NCBI GenBank assembly: GCA_034933245.1
Contig: JAYFNX010000011.1
Location: 9,072-73,071, forward strand
DNA length: 64,000 nt
Source: Pelethousia sp034933245
GTDB lineage: Bacteria; Bacillota; Clostridia; Christensenellales; CAG-138
Direction: 5' to 3'
This document shows positions 26,365 to 34,187 of this stretch, in pieces; the stretch's first letter is position 1, and each line of letters starts with the position of its first letter. Under the pieces are notes generated by a model that worked only from the letters and a program-made list of their open reading frames with translations, made no database searches and was not told the origin of the DNA. A program made the translations under genes and the position numbers.

Positions 26365-27374
26365 AAAAACGCGGACGCGGAATAGGATGCAATCTTTATG
26401 GTGTGGGCTATGGCTTCAGCCGGCCGGACCATTCCGCCGCTACGGTGGAGGTCGCGGACGACGGCACTGCCACCGTACTTTCCGGGGCATGCGATATTGG
26501 GCAGGGTTCGGATACGGCGCTTTGCCAGATCGCTGCGGAGGAACTGGGTATTCCCTATACGAATGTGCGCATTGTTAGCGCGGACACGGCCTTTACGCCG
26601 GATGCGCTTGCCAGCACCGCAAGCCGCGAAACCTTTGTTTCGGGCCGCGCCGTGCAGCTTGCCGCCAAGGATGCCAAAACGTATCTTCTCAAATATGCAG
26701 CGGAGCTTCTCAACTGTTCCCAGGAGGAGCTGGATGTAAGAGCCAACGCAGTGGTTTCGTCCAGGAATCCGGAAATTACCATGCCGTTCCCCGAGCTTTG
26801 CGCGCTGGCGCATAATAACGGGAGACGGTTCATTGGGTTTGCTTGGTATGATAACACCACGAAGGATGTGGACCATGATACCAACCAGGGGGATGCCTAT
26901 GCCACTTACATTTATGCGACCCAGGTGGCGGATGTGGAAGTGGATACCGAGACAGGCGATGTAACGGTTTTAAGGGTAGGCGCAGCCCACGATGTTGGCC
27001 GCGCAATCAACCCCATGATGGTGGAGCAACAGGTGGAGGGAGCCGTTCTACAGGGCATGGGGTATGGAATTATGGAGGAAGTTATCCTGGATAAAGGGCA
27101 CACGCTGACGCCCAACTTCTCCAAATTCCTCATACCAACCGCAAAGGATGCGCCGAGGATAAAAACCTACATTGTGGAGTCCGATGTGGGACGCGGGCCT
27201 TTTGGGGCAAAGGGCGTAGGGGAAGGGGCCATCATACCGACCGCCGCGGCGGTGGTAAATGCCGTAAACAATGCCATAGGCGTGCGCATTCGGGAGTTGC
27301 CGATCACACCGGAAAAGATATTGGCTGCCCTTGAAGAAAAAGAAAAAGCGACGCAGCAAGAAGGTAAAAAGTAA
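26361..27374 (+). CDS. Molybdenum hydroxylase molybdopterin subunit, C-terminal part (NdhM-like)
   Basis: 337 residues carrying the second molybdopterin domain. Motifs are SGACDIGQGSDTALCQIAAE (cofactor binding), TAFTPDALASTASRETFVSG and the catalytic glutamate in PFGAKGVGEGAIIPTAA. The start overlaps the previous stop as ATGA. It completes a four-chain hydroxylase that inserts water-derived oxygen into an aromatic N-heterocycle. In the E. barkeri relative the molybdenum carries a labile selenium ligand; the nearby selD, YedE-like and XdhC genes make the same plausible here. The actual substrate is unknown, with purines, nicotinate and other azaaromatics all possible. A perfect 16-bp terminator follows. 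Confidence 0.9.
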   Translation: MKKRGRGIGCNLYGVGYGFSRPDHSAATVEVADDGTATVLSGACDIGQGSDTALCQIAAEELGIPYTNVRIVSADTAFTPDALASTASRETFVSGRAVQLAAKDAKTYLLKYAAELLNCSQEELDVRANAVVSSRNPEITMPFPELCALAHNNGRRFIGFAWYDNTTKDVDHDTNQGDAYATYIYATQVADVEVDTETGDVTVLRVGAAHDVGRAINPMMVEQQVEGAVLQGMGYGIMEEVILDKGHTLTPNFSKFLIPTAKDAPRIKTYIVESDVGRGPFGAKGVGEGAIIPTAAAVVNAVNNAIGVRIRELPITPEKILAALEEKEKATQQEGKK

Positions 27375-27399
27375 CATAGAATTCCCATGATTTCAGGCA

Positions 27400-27435
27400 A
27401 AACGCCCACGGCACATACTTGTGCCGTGGGCGTTT
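27400..27435 (+). terminator. Terminator of the molybdenum hydroxylase operon
   Basis: Perfect 16-bp stem (AAACGCCCACGGCACA and its complement) with a 4-base loop ending in GTTT. Very stable and correctly placed after the last gene. Confidence 0.8.
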
Positions 27436-27620
27436 GATTAGGTGGTGGCACCGTGTGAAACCCAAATGCGCATGAAAACAAAAATAATGAAACACAAATA
27501 TGGCGTGCGTGATAGATTTGCAACCACCGGCGTTGTCCGCATGCAAAATCGGGCTGTATGGGTGTAAAAAAAAAAGATTTGTGCAGACTAAAGACCAGAA
27601 ATCAACGCTGGAGAGATTGT

Positions 27621-27773
27621 ATGTGTAAGCATGGGCGGTATGTCTTTATGTTGCTGATGGCAGGTACGTTGCTAATATTGTCCCTTTTGCTCTATTTAGG
27701 CTGGGCAAAACAGGAGGACAAGCCATCCAATGGAACGAAATTTGTCGAGACGGAGGAAGAAGGGAATGTGTAA
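27621..27773 (+). CDS. Small single-pass membrane protein ahead of spoVA
   Basis: 50 residues from the ATG at 27621, which has GGAGAG six bases upstream; an upstream ATG at 27558 exists but without a site. Residues about 6-28 (GRYVFMLLMAGTLLILSLLL) form one transmembrane helix, followed by a charged tail. It overlaps the next small gene by eight bases (ATGTGTAA), so the two appear coupled. I do not recognise the family. Its position just before spoVAC suggests a sporulation role, but no forespore promoter was identified. Confidence 0.5.
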   Translation: MCKHGRYVFMLLMAGTLLILSLLLYLGWAKQEDKPSNGTKFVETEEEGNV

Positions 27774-27930
27774 AATCTATTGTGATATTCCGCCCGCTGG
27801 GCCAAACGCTCCTTTGCATACGGAACGGGAGGTGCGCTATAAATCCTATTCGCCCAAGCCACATCTGAAAAAAGAGAACGATTCGGAAGAGATGCGGATG
27901 CAGGGGCAAACTTCCGTAACGCCGTCATAA
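27766..27930 (+). CDS. Small hypothetical protein, coupled to the preceding small gene
   Basis: 54 residues from the ATG at 27766, preceded by AGGAAGAAGGGA. It begins MCKIYCDIPPAGPNAPLHTE and is polar, rich in Lys, Pro and Glu, with two Cys near the N-terminus. There is no membrane segment and no known family that I can name. It overlaps the previous small gene by eight bases and stands 87 bases before spoVAC. Expression is inferred from the coupled start only. Confidence 0.4.
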   Translation: MCKIYCDIPPAGPNAPLHTEREVRYKSYSPKPHLKKENDSEEMRMQGQTSVTPS

Positions 27931-28017
27931 TTCCGAAATTTCGGCGCAGACTATGCCCGAGTAACAAGGATGGAAAATTCATAAAATTCAACCACGATGC
28001 AAAGGAGTGAAATGCAT

Positions 28018-28470
28018 ATGCCCAAGCCCCAGACGGCGCAGCAAAAGCAATATCAACAGCGGGTAAACGAGAAGATGCCTCGAAGCAATACCTTTTCCCA
28101 ATGCGTTCGCGCTTTCATATCCGGCGGGATCATCTGCTGCATCGGCCAGGCGGTGCGGAATTACGGCCTGGGGCCCCTGGGACTTTCCGAGGACAACGCG
28201 GCTGCTTTTACGGCCATGGTTATGGTATTCTTAGGCGCTACGCTCACAGGCATTGGAATTTACGATAAAATAGGCGCATGGTCCGGTGCGGGCAGCATCG
28301 TACCCATCACAGGCTTTGCAAACTCCATCGTCTCCCCGGCAATGGAGTTTAAAAGGGAAGGGTTTGTTATGGGCGTGGGGGCAAAGCTTTTTTCCATTGC
28401 CGGCCCTGTTCTGGTGTATGGTATTAGCGCCTCCGTTCTCGTTGGGCTGATCACCTGCCTAATCAAATAG
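28018..28470 (+). CDS. spoVAC: Stage V sporulation protein AC
   Basis: About 150 residues of the SpoVAC/SpoVAEB membrane family. Several hydrophobic helices are visible, with the conserved GGIICCIGQAVRNYG, and GAGSIVPITGFANSIVSPAMEF near the middle. SpoVA proteins move dipicolinic acid into the forespore and release it on germination. The start could be ATG 28012 or 28018 (AAAGGAG upstream of both); 28018 is chosen. It is followed at short spacing by spoVAD and spoVAE homologues, the standard three-gene core operon of spore formers. Confidence 0.93.
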   Translation: MPKPQTAQQKQYQQRVNEKMPRSNTFSQCVRAFISGGIICCIGQAVRNYGLGPLGLSEDNAAAFTAMVMVFLGATLTGIGIYDKIGAWSGAGSIVPITGFANSIVSPAMEFKREGFVMGVGAKLFSIAGPVLVYGISASVLVGLITCLIK

Positions 28471-28487
28471 GAAAGGGGAGTAGAACA

Positions 28488-29519
28488 ATGAAAAGCAAAG
28501 GCGCCGGGCGGCAAACGGTCGTGTTTGTTGCGCCGCCGAGAATCATTTCCTCTGCGGCAATCGTAGGGGATTTGGAGGGAAAAGGCCCCGTTGGCAGCTA
28601 TTTTGATGAAGTGCTTACGGATGATACATGGGGAGAGGATAGCTGGGAAAAGGCGGAGCGTAAAATGTTTGAGCAGACGGTTCGCCGGGCGTTGGAAAAA
28701 GTTTCCTTACAAGCAGGGGATTTGGACTGCCTGCTGGGCGGGGACCTTTTGAACCAGATTATCTCAGCCAATTTTGCCGCCCGGGAACTGCGCACGCCTT
28801 TCCTGGGCCTTTATGGAGCCTGCTCCACCATGGCGGAGGGCCTGCTTTTGGGCAGCATGCTCATCGACGGCGGGTATGCGGGCAAGATCGCTTGTGCGGC
28901 AACGAGCCACTTTTCCACGGCCGAGCGTCAATACCGCCTCCCTTTGGAAATGGGGGGACAAACGGCACCAACGGCCCAGCGTACAGTAACGGGGGCGGGT
29001 TCCAGCATTTTGACGGACAGCGGCTATACGGGCAAGATGTTATACCGCAATGTGTTTGTGACCGCCGGCACCATTGGCCGCGTTGTGGATCTTGGCATTA
29101 CGGATGCAAGCAACATGGGCGCGGCCATGGCCCCTGCGGCAGCAGATACGCTCTCCACACATTTAAGCGATACGGGCCGCAGCATTCGGGATTACGACCT
29201 GGTTGTTACCGGGGATTTAGGAAGCTTTGGCAGCGAGATGTTCCTGGAGCTTTGCCGTGATAACGGCATTGATGCGGAGCGGCGGCATTTGGACTGTGGC
29301 AATTTGATCTTTTCCGGTAGCCAGAAGGTGGATTGCGGAGGGAGCGGCTGTGGTTGCTCGGCGAGCGTGCTAAATGCCTATCTTCTCCAGCGCATAGAAC
29401 AAGGGGACTTACGCCGCATCTTGTTCATGGCTACCGGCGCCCTTATGAGCACCACCAGCGGCATGCAAAGCGAAAGCATTCCGGGCATTGCCCATGGCGT
29501 GGTATTAGAGCGCAAATAA
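28488..29519 (+). CDS. spoVAD: Stage V sporulation protein AD
   Basis: 343-residue protein of the thiolase-like SpoVAD family, with LGGDLLNQIISANFAARELR and GLYGACSTMAEGLLLGSM, the region of the former thiolase active site. SpoVAD is a cytosolic-face or inter-membrane component that binds dipicolinic acid for the SpoVA channel. It starts 17 bases after spoVAC with an AGGGGAG site and ends 15 bases before spoVAE. Length is normal for the family. Confidence 0.95.
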   Translation: MKSKGAGRQTVVFVAPPRIISSAAIVGDLEGKGPVGSYFDEVLTDDTWGEDSWEKAERKMFEQTVRRALEKVSLQAGDLDCLLGGDLLNQIISANFAARELRTPFLGLYGACSTMAEGLLLGSMLIDGGYAGKIACAATSHFSTAERQYRLPLEMGGQTAPTAQRTVTGAGSSILTDSGYTGKMLYRNVFVTAGTIGRVVDLGITDASNMGAAMAPAAADTLSTHLSDTGRSIRDYDLVVTGDLGSFGSEMFLELCRDNGIDAERRHLDCGNLIFSGSQKVDCGGSGCGCSASVLNAYLLQRIEQGDLRRILFMATGALMSTTSGMQSESIPGIAHGVVLERK

Positions 29520-29534
29520 AAGGAGAGAAACGAT

Positions 29535-29891
29535 ATGGATTATGTTTGGGCGTTCCTCATAGGCGGCGGCATTTGCGTAATCGGCCAGCTGTTTATTAGC
29601 CTTACCCGCCTTACACCGGCCCGCATCCTGGTCATTTTTGTAACGGCCGGCGTTTTTCTTACGGCCTTTGGCTTATATGAACCCTTGGTGGAGCTGGGCG
29701 GCGCAGGGGCCACCGTGCCGTTAATGGGGTTTGGCTATGCCCTGGGAATGGGAGCCATAGAAGGGGCCATGGAAAACGGCGTTATCGGCGCATTCACCGG
29801 CGGCATTACGGCCACTGCAGGCGGCGTGGCGGCGGCCATCGTATTTGGCTACCTGAATGCTTTAATTTTTACGCCGAAAACAAAAAAATAA
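29535..29891 (+). CDS. spoVAE: Stage V sporulation protein AE (SpoVAEB-type)
   Basis: 118-residue membrane protein with four hydrophobic helices, related to spoVAC (FLIGGGICVIGQLFIS parallels the SpoVAC GGIICCIGQA motif). It is the last gene of the spoVAC-D-E unit and should form part of the dipicolinate channel in the forespore inner membrane. The start ATG has AAGGAGAG upstream. A hairpin follows at 29926-29968. Confidence 0.93.
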   Translation: MDYVWAFLIGGGICVIGQLFISLTRLTPARILVIFVTAGVFLTAFGLYEPLVELGGAGATVPLMGFGYALGMGAIEGAMENGVIGAFTGGITATAGGVAAAIVFGYLNALIFTPKTKK

Positions 29892-29925
29892 AGCGGCATC
29901 CATTTCCCGGATAGGCCGATGTAAA

Positions 29926-29968
29926 AAACAGCAAGCACAACGGCAACAATCCGTTGCGCTTGCTGTTT
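29926..29968. terminator. Terminator after the spoVA operon
   Basis: AAACAGCAAGC pairs with GCTTGCTGTTT and an inner CAACGG/CCGTTG extends the stem. On the plus strand TTTAG follows; on the minus strand the stem is followed by TTTTTT, so it can also end the small minus-strand gene at 29996. Confidence 0.7.
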
Positions 29969-29995
29969 AGGAAGACGAAGGAACCTTAATGAAAA

Positions 29996-30172
29996 TTAGT
30001 CAATTAAGTATGTATTGACTTTTGATGTCAAAGTATCTAATTTTTCTGAAATATAATTTGCGCTATTAATAAAATCCGAGTACATTTGCTTGTCTTGTTT
30101 TATAGTATAAAACTGCGTACAAACAATAACAGCCAGCAAAATATAAATTAGAGCAAGATGCCGATTGTTCAT
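29996..30172 (-). CDS. Small AT-rich single-pass membrane peptide
   Basis: 58 residues on the minus strand, starting ATG at 30172 with AAAGG about eleven bases upstream. Residues about 6-22 (LALIYILLAVIVCTQFY) form one transmembrane helix; the rest is polar and helical (KQDKQMYSDFINSANYISEK). The local base composition is clearly more AT-rich than the neighbouring genes, which could mean recent acquisition or a toxin-like peptide. No family recognised. The remainder of the 480-base gap between spoVAE and the VanW gene, 30173-30371, holds nothing else I can support. Confidence 0.5.
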   Translation of the reverse strand: MNNRHLALIYILLAVIVCTQFYTIKQDKQMYSDFINSANYISEKLDTLTSKVNTYLID

Positions 30173-30371
30173 GATTACGAGTACCTTTCAAATTGTTGAA
30201 TTGTGCAAACCATAGAATATATCGGAATTATTTACCACTTTTAGTTTACCATATTGAATAAGAAATATAAATGGCGTGATCGCTTTTCGCCAAACAGAAA
30301 AAAGCCGTAAGGCTTAAAAACCCCACGGCAAATCTTAAAACTCGAAACCCTCCCCGGTTACAGGGCGGCTG

Positions 30372-32018
30372 TTATTGCACTTGTGCATCGGACACGGGCG
30401 GGTTGAGCAAAGCGGGATTAGCCAAAGCGGTGCTGCCGTCCGCATTTTGAATGATCTCATAGGCCGGGTCCAGCGCCGTTCCGGGCAGGAAACCGGGCCA
30501 TACATAATAGGTTAAAGCATGGGCGTTGTACTTGCTGGTAGCAATTTCCTTGGTTTCAACCACGGTGCCGTCCTTTTTATAGGTGGCATACGTCTTATAG
30601 ATATAACCGTCCTTGGCGGATTTATATTTCATCCAGTAAGGTTGGGTTATCCAAGATTGCACTTCGTATACGGTCTCCGGAGCGGGGAGGGTTTCCGCGA
30701 GCTCCGAGGAAAGCTCGATGGTATCAAAGGTATCCGGGAAGGGCTCGCCGTAGATTTCGCACACCACGGTATAGTCGGCAGTATCCACCCAAGTAAAGAC
30801 ATAGACCGGGCTTTGGGTATTGTTCTTCCACTTAAAATCAATGGTTCCCGTGTTGATGGTGGCGTCCAGCCCACCGTCTATATAACCGCTGCGGCTGGAG
30901 TGGTTGCGCCGGTAGGTAATTTCCATATCTCCCTTGAGGACGGCGTTATAGACCGTGGTGGAGATCTGGCAGACGCCGCCGCCGGGCTGGTCCTCCGTGC
31001 CGGAGCCGCCGCCAATCACCGCAGGGGCCATTTTCCAACCATATTTTTCATACCGGTCGCCCAGAATGGTATTGGCGGAGAATTCTTCCCCAGGTTGAAG
31101 CACCGTGCCGTAAACTAAGCCAGTTGCTTTTTTTAGATTGAAGACGCGGTTTGCGTTGCTGCGGGTACTTTTATAAGAGGTAAAGGCGCTGCCCCGTAAA
31201 ACCAGGGTTTCTTTCAGGGTGTCCACCGTTACATCGGCGGGAATGTTTGCCATAACCACATCCAAATCGCCGAAATCCTTGCTGGCGGTGCGTTGGTTGA
31301 CCACCTCCAGCAGGGCGGGAATGTCGATGCCGTATCCATCCACCGAGGGAACGAAATCGAAGAACAGATCCCGCTTATCGGTGATGCTTCCATCCTCCGG
31401 CAAAGAAATATTCAAGGCGGCCTGGGCCTTGGTATCTTCTTTTATAGGAAGGGACTTGACGCTGACGCTGGCCGGCACCGCCGCAGTGGTGAGAGAATCC
31501 GCAAAGGTGTGGATATACGCTTCCACGCGGGTGGGCTCCACCGTATAGTCCAACTCATAAGCGCGGCCTTTGGTTTTAATGTCATCCAGTTCCGCCTTTA
31601 AGGAATTGAGGTCGCCGCTGCGAGCCAGGGACAGGGCCTGCTCAATAACCTCTTCGGTATTGAAAGAGATATCGAAGTAACTACTGTCCGCCAAATAGCT
31701 CTTGCCATCGCACTGAAAATTGAAGAAAACGCCGTCTTGAATCTCCTGCTCCACAGCGGCTAAGGCTGTGCGCGCATCGGCCGGGGACATGCCCGAAACA
31801 TCCATGCCGCCGATGGTAACGCCCTCGTGAAAGACACCGGATTCAATGATATTCTGGCGAAGCTTCTCTTTGTATTCCCCACTTAAATACAGGAAAGCGA
31901 ACACGCCGCCCACTAGCACAAGAATGCTGAGCAATACGATGATCACCGTCTTAAAAGGCGAGCCGCTTTGGGGATTCTTCTTCTTTCTCTTCTTTGCCGT
32001 ACGTACTTCCGTTTCCAT
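30372..32018 (-). CDS. VanW family protein with peptidoglycan-binding-like domains (copy 1)
   Basis: 548 residues. A basic N-terminus (KKRKKKN) precedes one transmembrane helix (about residues 26-45), so it is a type II membrane protein facing outside. A repeated helical YoaR-type domain follows (VTIGGMDVSGMSPADARTAL), then the VanW domain (VYGTVLQPGEEFSANTILG, GGGVCQISTTVYNAVLKGDM and HHS-R-like GYIDGGLDATINTG), and a G5-like tail. The start is taken as ATG 32018 with AAGGATGGGAG; an in-frame TTG lies nine codons upstream. VanW proteins are linked to cell-wall modification but lack an established activity. Two more copies occur at 48.4 and 53.4 kb. Confidence 0.88.
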   Translation of the reverse strand: METEVRTAKKRKKKNPQSGSPFKTVIIVLLSILVLVGGVFAFLYLSGEYKEKLRQNIIESGVFHEGVTIGGMDVSGMSPADARTALAAVEQEIQDGVFFNFQCDGKSYLADSSYFDISFNTEEVIEQALSLARSGDLNSLKAELDDIKTKGRAYELDYTVEPTRVEAYIHTFADSLTTAAVPASVSVKSLPIKEDTKAQAALNISLPEDGSITDKRDLFFDFVPSVDGYGIDIPALLEVVNQRTASKDFGDLDVVMANIPADVTVDTLKETLVLRGSAFTSYKSTRSNANRVFNLKKATGLVYGTVLQPGEEFSANTILGDRYEKYGWKMAPAVIGGGSGTEDQPGGGVCQISTTVYNAVLKGDMEITYRRNHSSRSGYIDGGLDATINTGTIDFKWKNNTQSPVYVFTWVDTADYTVVCEIYGEPFPDTFDTIELSSELAETLPAPETVYEVQSWITQPYWMKYKSAKDGYIYKTYATYKKDGTVVETKEIATSKYNAHALTYYVWPGFLPGTALDPAYEIIQNADGSTALANPALLNPPVSDAQVQ

Positions 32019-32275
32019 TCTCCCATCCTTCTCTGAAAAATCCAAGGGCTTTCAGATTTTATCAAGGAGCTATGCAGGTACCCGTTTTGCATATAAAATC
32101 AAAACCGGGAAAAATTAATAACACAGCTCTACACTCCCTGATTATACGTGATACGCTTGTGCACTGTAAAGGATAAGATTATGAAGATTTCTGAAACATT
32201 CTACCAGCTTATGCCCGTTTACGAAAGAGCCAGCATGTGGTACAATTGATCAGATATAGTACAAGGAGGCCTCAA

Positions 32276-32893
32276 ATGGAAAGAAAAACCGACACTCGGA
32301 GCCTGGTGCTCTATGCGCTTTTTATTGCCCTCATTTTCCTGCTGGGGCTAACCCCGGTGGGCTACATTATGCTTCCCATTGCAGCCATTACCACCGTCCA
32401 TATTCCGGTAATCATAGGCGGGTATGTTTTTGGCCCCAAGGGGGGGGCGCTGCTGGGCTTTTTCTTCGGGCTTACCAGCCTTATCCGTTGCTTCACAACC
32501 CCGGATGCCACGGCGGCCATCGTGCTGGGCACGGGCACAGGGTTTAGCTTCTATAACCTGCTGCTCATTCTGGCCATCATCTTCCTCCCGAGGATTCTTA
32601 CCGGCTTGTTCAGCGCTATGATTTATAAGGGCCTTGAGAAGACCGGCAAGGATGTGCTGGCAATGAGCGTTTCCGCTTTTGCAGGCAGCCTTACCAACAC
32701 GGTCTTTTTCCTGGGCGGGCTGTATGTGCTGGCTTTTGATCAGACCGCCGCCGCTTTTGGGGTGCCGGGCGAGGCTTTGCTGAAAGCGATTCTGGGGGTG
32801 GTGGCCCTCAATGGTGTGTTAGAGGCTGTTGCGGCGGTCATCCTATGCTGCGCGGTGGGAAAGGCGCTCAAATTTATGCTGGCGCGCCGATGA
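32276..32893 (+). CDS. ECF transporter S component, probably pantothenate (PanT-like)
   Basis: 205-residue membrane protein with six hydrophobic helices of the ECF substrate-binding type. It begins MERKTDTRSLVLYALFIALIF with AAGGAGGC upstream, and contains GGYVFGPKGGALLGFFFGLTSLIRC, the typical S-component signature near the substrate site. It lies directly ahead of the type III pantothenate kinase gene, so pantothenate is the favoured vitamin. The energising EcfA and EcfT subunits are not in the window and are presumably shared. Confidence 0.85.
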   Translation: MERKTDTRSLVLYALFIALIFLLGLTPVGYIMLPIAAITTVHIPVIIGGYVFGPKGGALLGFFFGLTSLIRCFTTPDATAAIVLGTGTGFSFYNLLLILAIIFLPRILTGLFSAMIYKGLEKTGKDVLAMSVSAFAGSLTNTVFFLGGLYVLAFDQTAAAFGVPGEALLKAILGVVALNGVLEAVAAVILCCAVGKALKFMLARR

Positions 32894-32970
32894 GAGCCCG
32901 GCGGAACGAACAAACTCTTGTGCAATTGTATATTTAATATATTATAGGTAGAAAAGGGGAATACTGCCAC

Positions 32971-33738
32971 ATGCTTTTGGTCATGGATGTAGGCAATACC
33001 AACATAAAGACGGGCCTTTTTCAGGACGGAAAGCTATACTCCTCCTGGCGACTTACCACGAATACCAAGCGCACAGCCGACGAATACGGCGTGCGCATGG
33101 AATGCTTTTTTCGGCACATGGGGATCCCGACGGCCAGTGTAGACGGCCTGATTATGAGCAGCGTGGTGCCGGCTGTTAACTATACCCTGGAGCATATGTG
33201 CGAGCTTTATTTCCATGGCCAGCGGCCTTTGGTAGTAAACAGCAATATGAAGCTGAACCTTCGCATCCTGTATGATTATCCGGATAAGCTGGGAGCGGAT
33301 CGTATTTGCAACGCTGTGGCGGCTTACCATACCTATGGCGGGCCGTTGGTTGTGGTGGATTTCGGCACGGCGACCAGTTTCTCCGTGGTGAACCAAGATG
33401 GGGATTTTGTAGGCGGCCTTATTTGCCCCGGCCTCATGGTATCCGCCGATGCTTTGGTGGAGAATACGGCCCAACTCCGCAAGGTGGAATTTATTAAGCC
33501 CGCTCGGGTGATTGCCACCAATACGGAGGACAGCATCCGCTCGGGTCTTATCCGGGGGTATGTGGGCCAGGTGGATTATATTATCCGGCAAATCGAGGGG
33601 GAACTGGGCTATGAAATTCGTACCATTGCCACGGGTGGTATGAGCAATATGATCGCCAGCGACACGGACCGTATCGATACCATCAACCCTATCCTTACCT
33701 TAGAGGGCTTGGCGCGCATCTATGAAATGAACAGTTAA
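32971..33738 (+). CDS. coaX: Type III pantothenate kinase
   Basis: 255-residue cytosolic kinase of the ASKHA fold, first step of coenzyme A synthesis from pantothenate. Motifs are MLLVMDVGNTNIKTGLF (phosphate loop), GADRICNAVAAY (pantothenate-binding GxDR), VVVDFGTATSFSVV and ATGGMSN near the C-terminus. Length is standard. It follows the putative pantothenate ECF S component by 77 bases. Confidence 0.95.
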   Translation: MLLVMDVGNTNIKTGLFQDGKLYSSWRLTTNTKRTADEYGVRMECFFRHMGIPTASVDGLIMSSVVPAVNYTLEHMCELYFHGQRPLVVNSNMKLNLRILYDYPDKLGADRICNAVAAYHTYGGPLVVVDFGTATSFSVVNQDGDFVGGLICPGLMVSADALVENTAQLRKVEFIKPARVIATNTEDSIRSGLIRGYVGQVDYIIRQIEGELGYEIRTIATGGMSNMIASDTDRIDTINPILTLEGLARIYEMNS

Positions 33739-33788
33739 AAGCTGCACGAAAAGCCACCTTTGGGGCGGCATTGCTAAGAACCGGAAAA

Positions 33789-33989
33789 TTAGGGCGCAGA
33801 TGGCGGAGACGCGCTTGCATCCGCCTCCAGCATGTCAATGGCGACGCGAACCGCTTCTACAACAAAGGCAGTAAAGGTACAATCTTTCCCTTGAATGTGG
33901 CGTTCGACCGCCTCGATCACATCATTGGGAAAACGGATGCTTTTGCTGGTGGTTTGGGGCACGGTAGGAATCTTAAATTTTGTGGACAT
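33789..33989 (-). CDS. Ribbon-helix-helix regulator-like protein
   Basis: 66 residues starting ATG 33989, with GAGGTG upstream. The core SIRFPNDVIEAVERHIQGKD and the following helix TFTAFVVEAVRVAIDMLEAD give the beta-strand/helix/helix pattern of Arc/MetJ-type repressors. The tail is Ala/Ser/Pro-rich. Two near-identical 18-base palindromes lie upstream, one in its leader and one at its -35, so it probably represses itself. No toxin partner is adjacent. It is also possible that it serves as an antitoxin whose toxin has been lost. Confidence 0.7.
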   Translation of the reverse strand: MSTKFKIPTVPQTTSKSIRFPNDVIEAVERHIQGKDCTFTAFVVEAVRVAIDMLEADASASPPSAP

Positions 33990-33999
33990 TTCACACCTC

Positions 34000-34066
34000 G
34001 CAATACAAATGTATGACGAAATCCTACTGGATAATATATAAAATGTATGCAATACAAATGTATTGC
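34000..34066 (-). promoter_or_regulatory. Paired operators of the ribbon-helix-helix gene
   Basis: GCAATACAAATGTATTGC at 34049-34066 is an 8-bp inverted repeat around AA, and a second copy, imperfect at its end, lies at 34000-34017, 49 bases away. Between them on the minus strand is an AT-rich -10-like stretch (TATTAT). The spacing of whole helical turns suggests cooperative binding by the regulator at 33789-33989. Confidence 0.6.
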
Positions 34067-34083
34067 AACATTCTTACTCTATA

Positions 34084-34109
34084 CATTATACAATCACATT
34101 ATGCAATCA
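34084..34109. repeat. Tandem 13-bp direct repeat
   Basis: CATTATACAATCA is followed at once by CATTATGCAATCA, one mismatch. The half-site TGCAAT/TACAAT resembles the nearby operator, so this may be an extra regulator binding site. Confidence 0.55.
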
Positions 34110-34187
34110 CACTATATTTGCCTATGAGATAATAAAACCGGATTCATGTGTTATGGGGTTATAGCCCCTATGGCAGAAAGGCGGAAT

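Noticed and set aside
32019..32045. A longer VanW start at TTG 32045.
   Set aside because: The ATG at 32018 has a better placed AAGGA-type site and needs no rare start codon.
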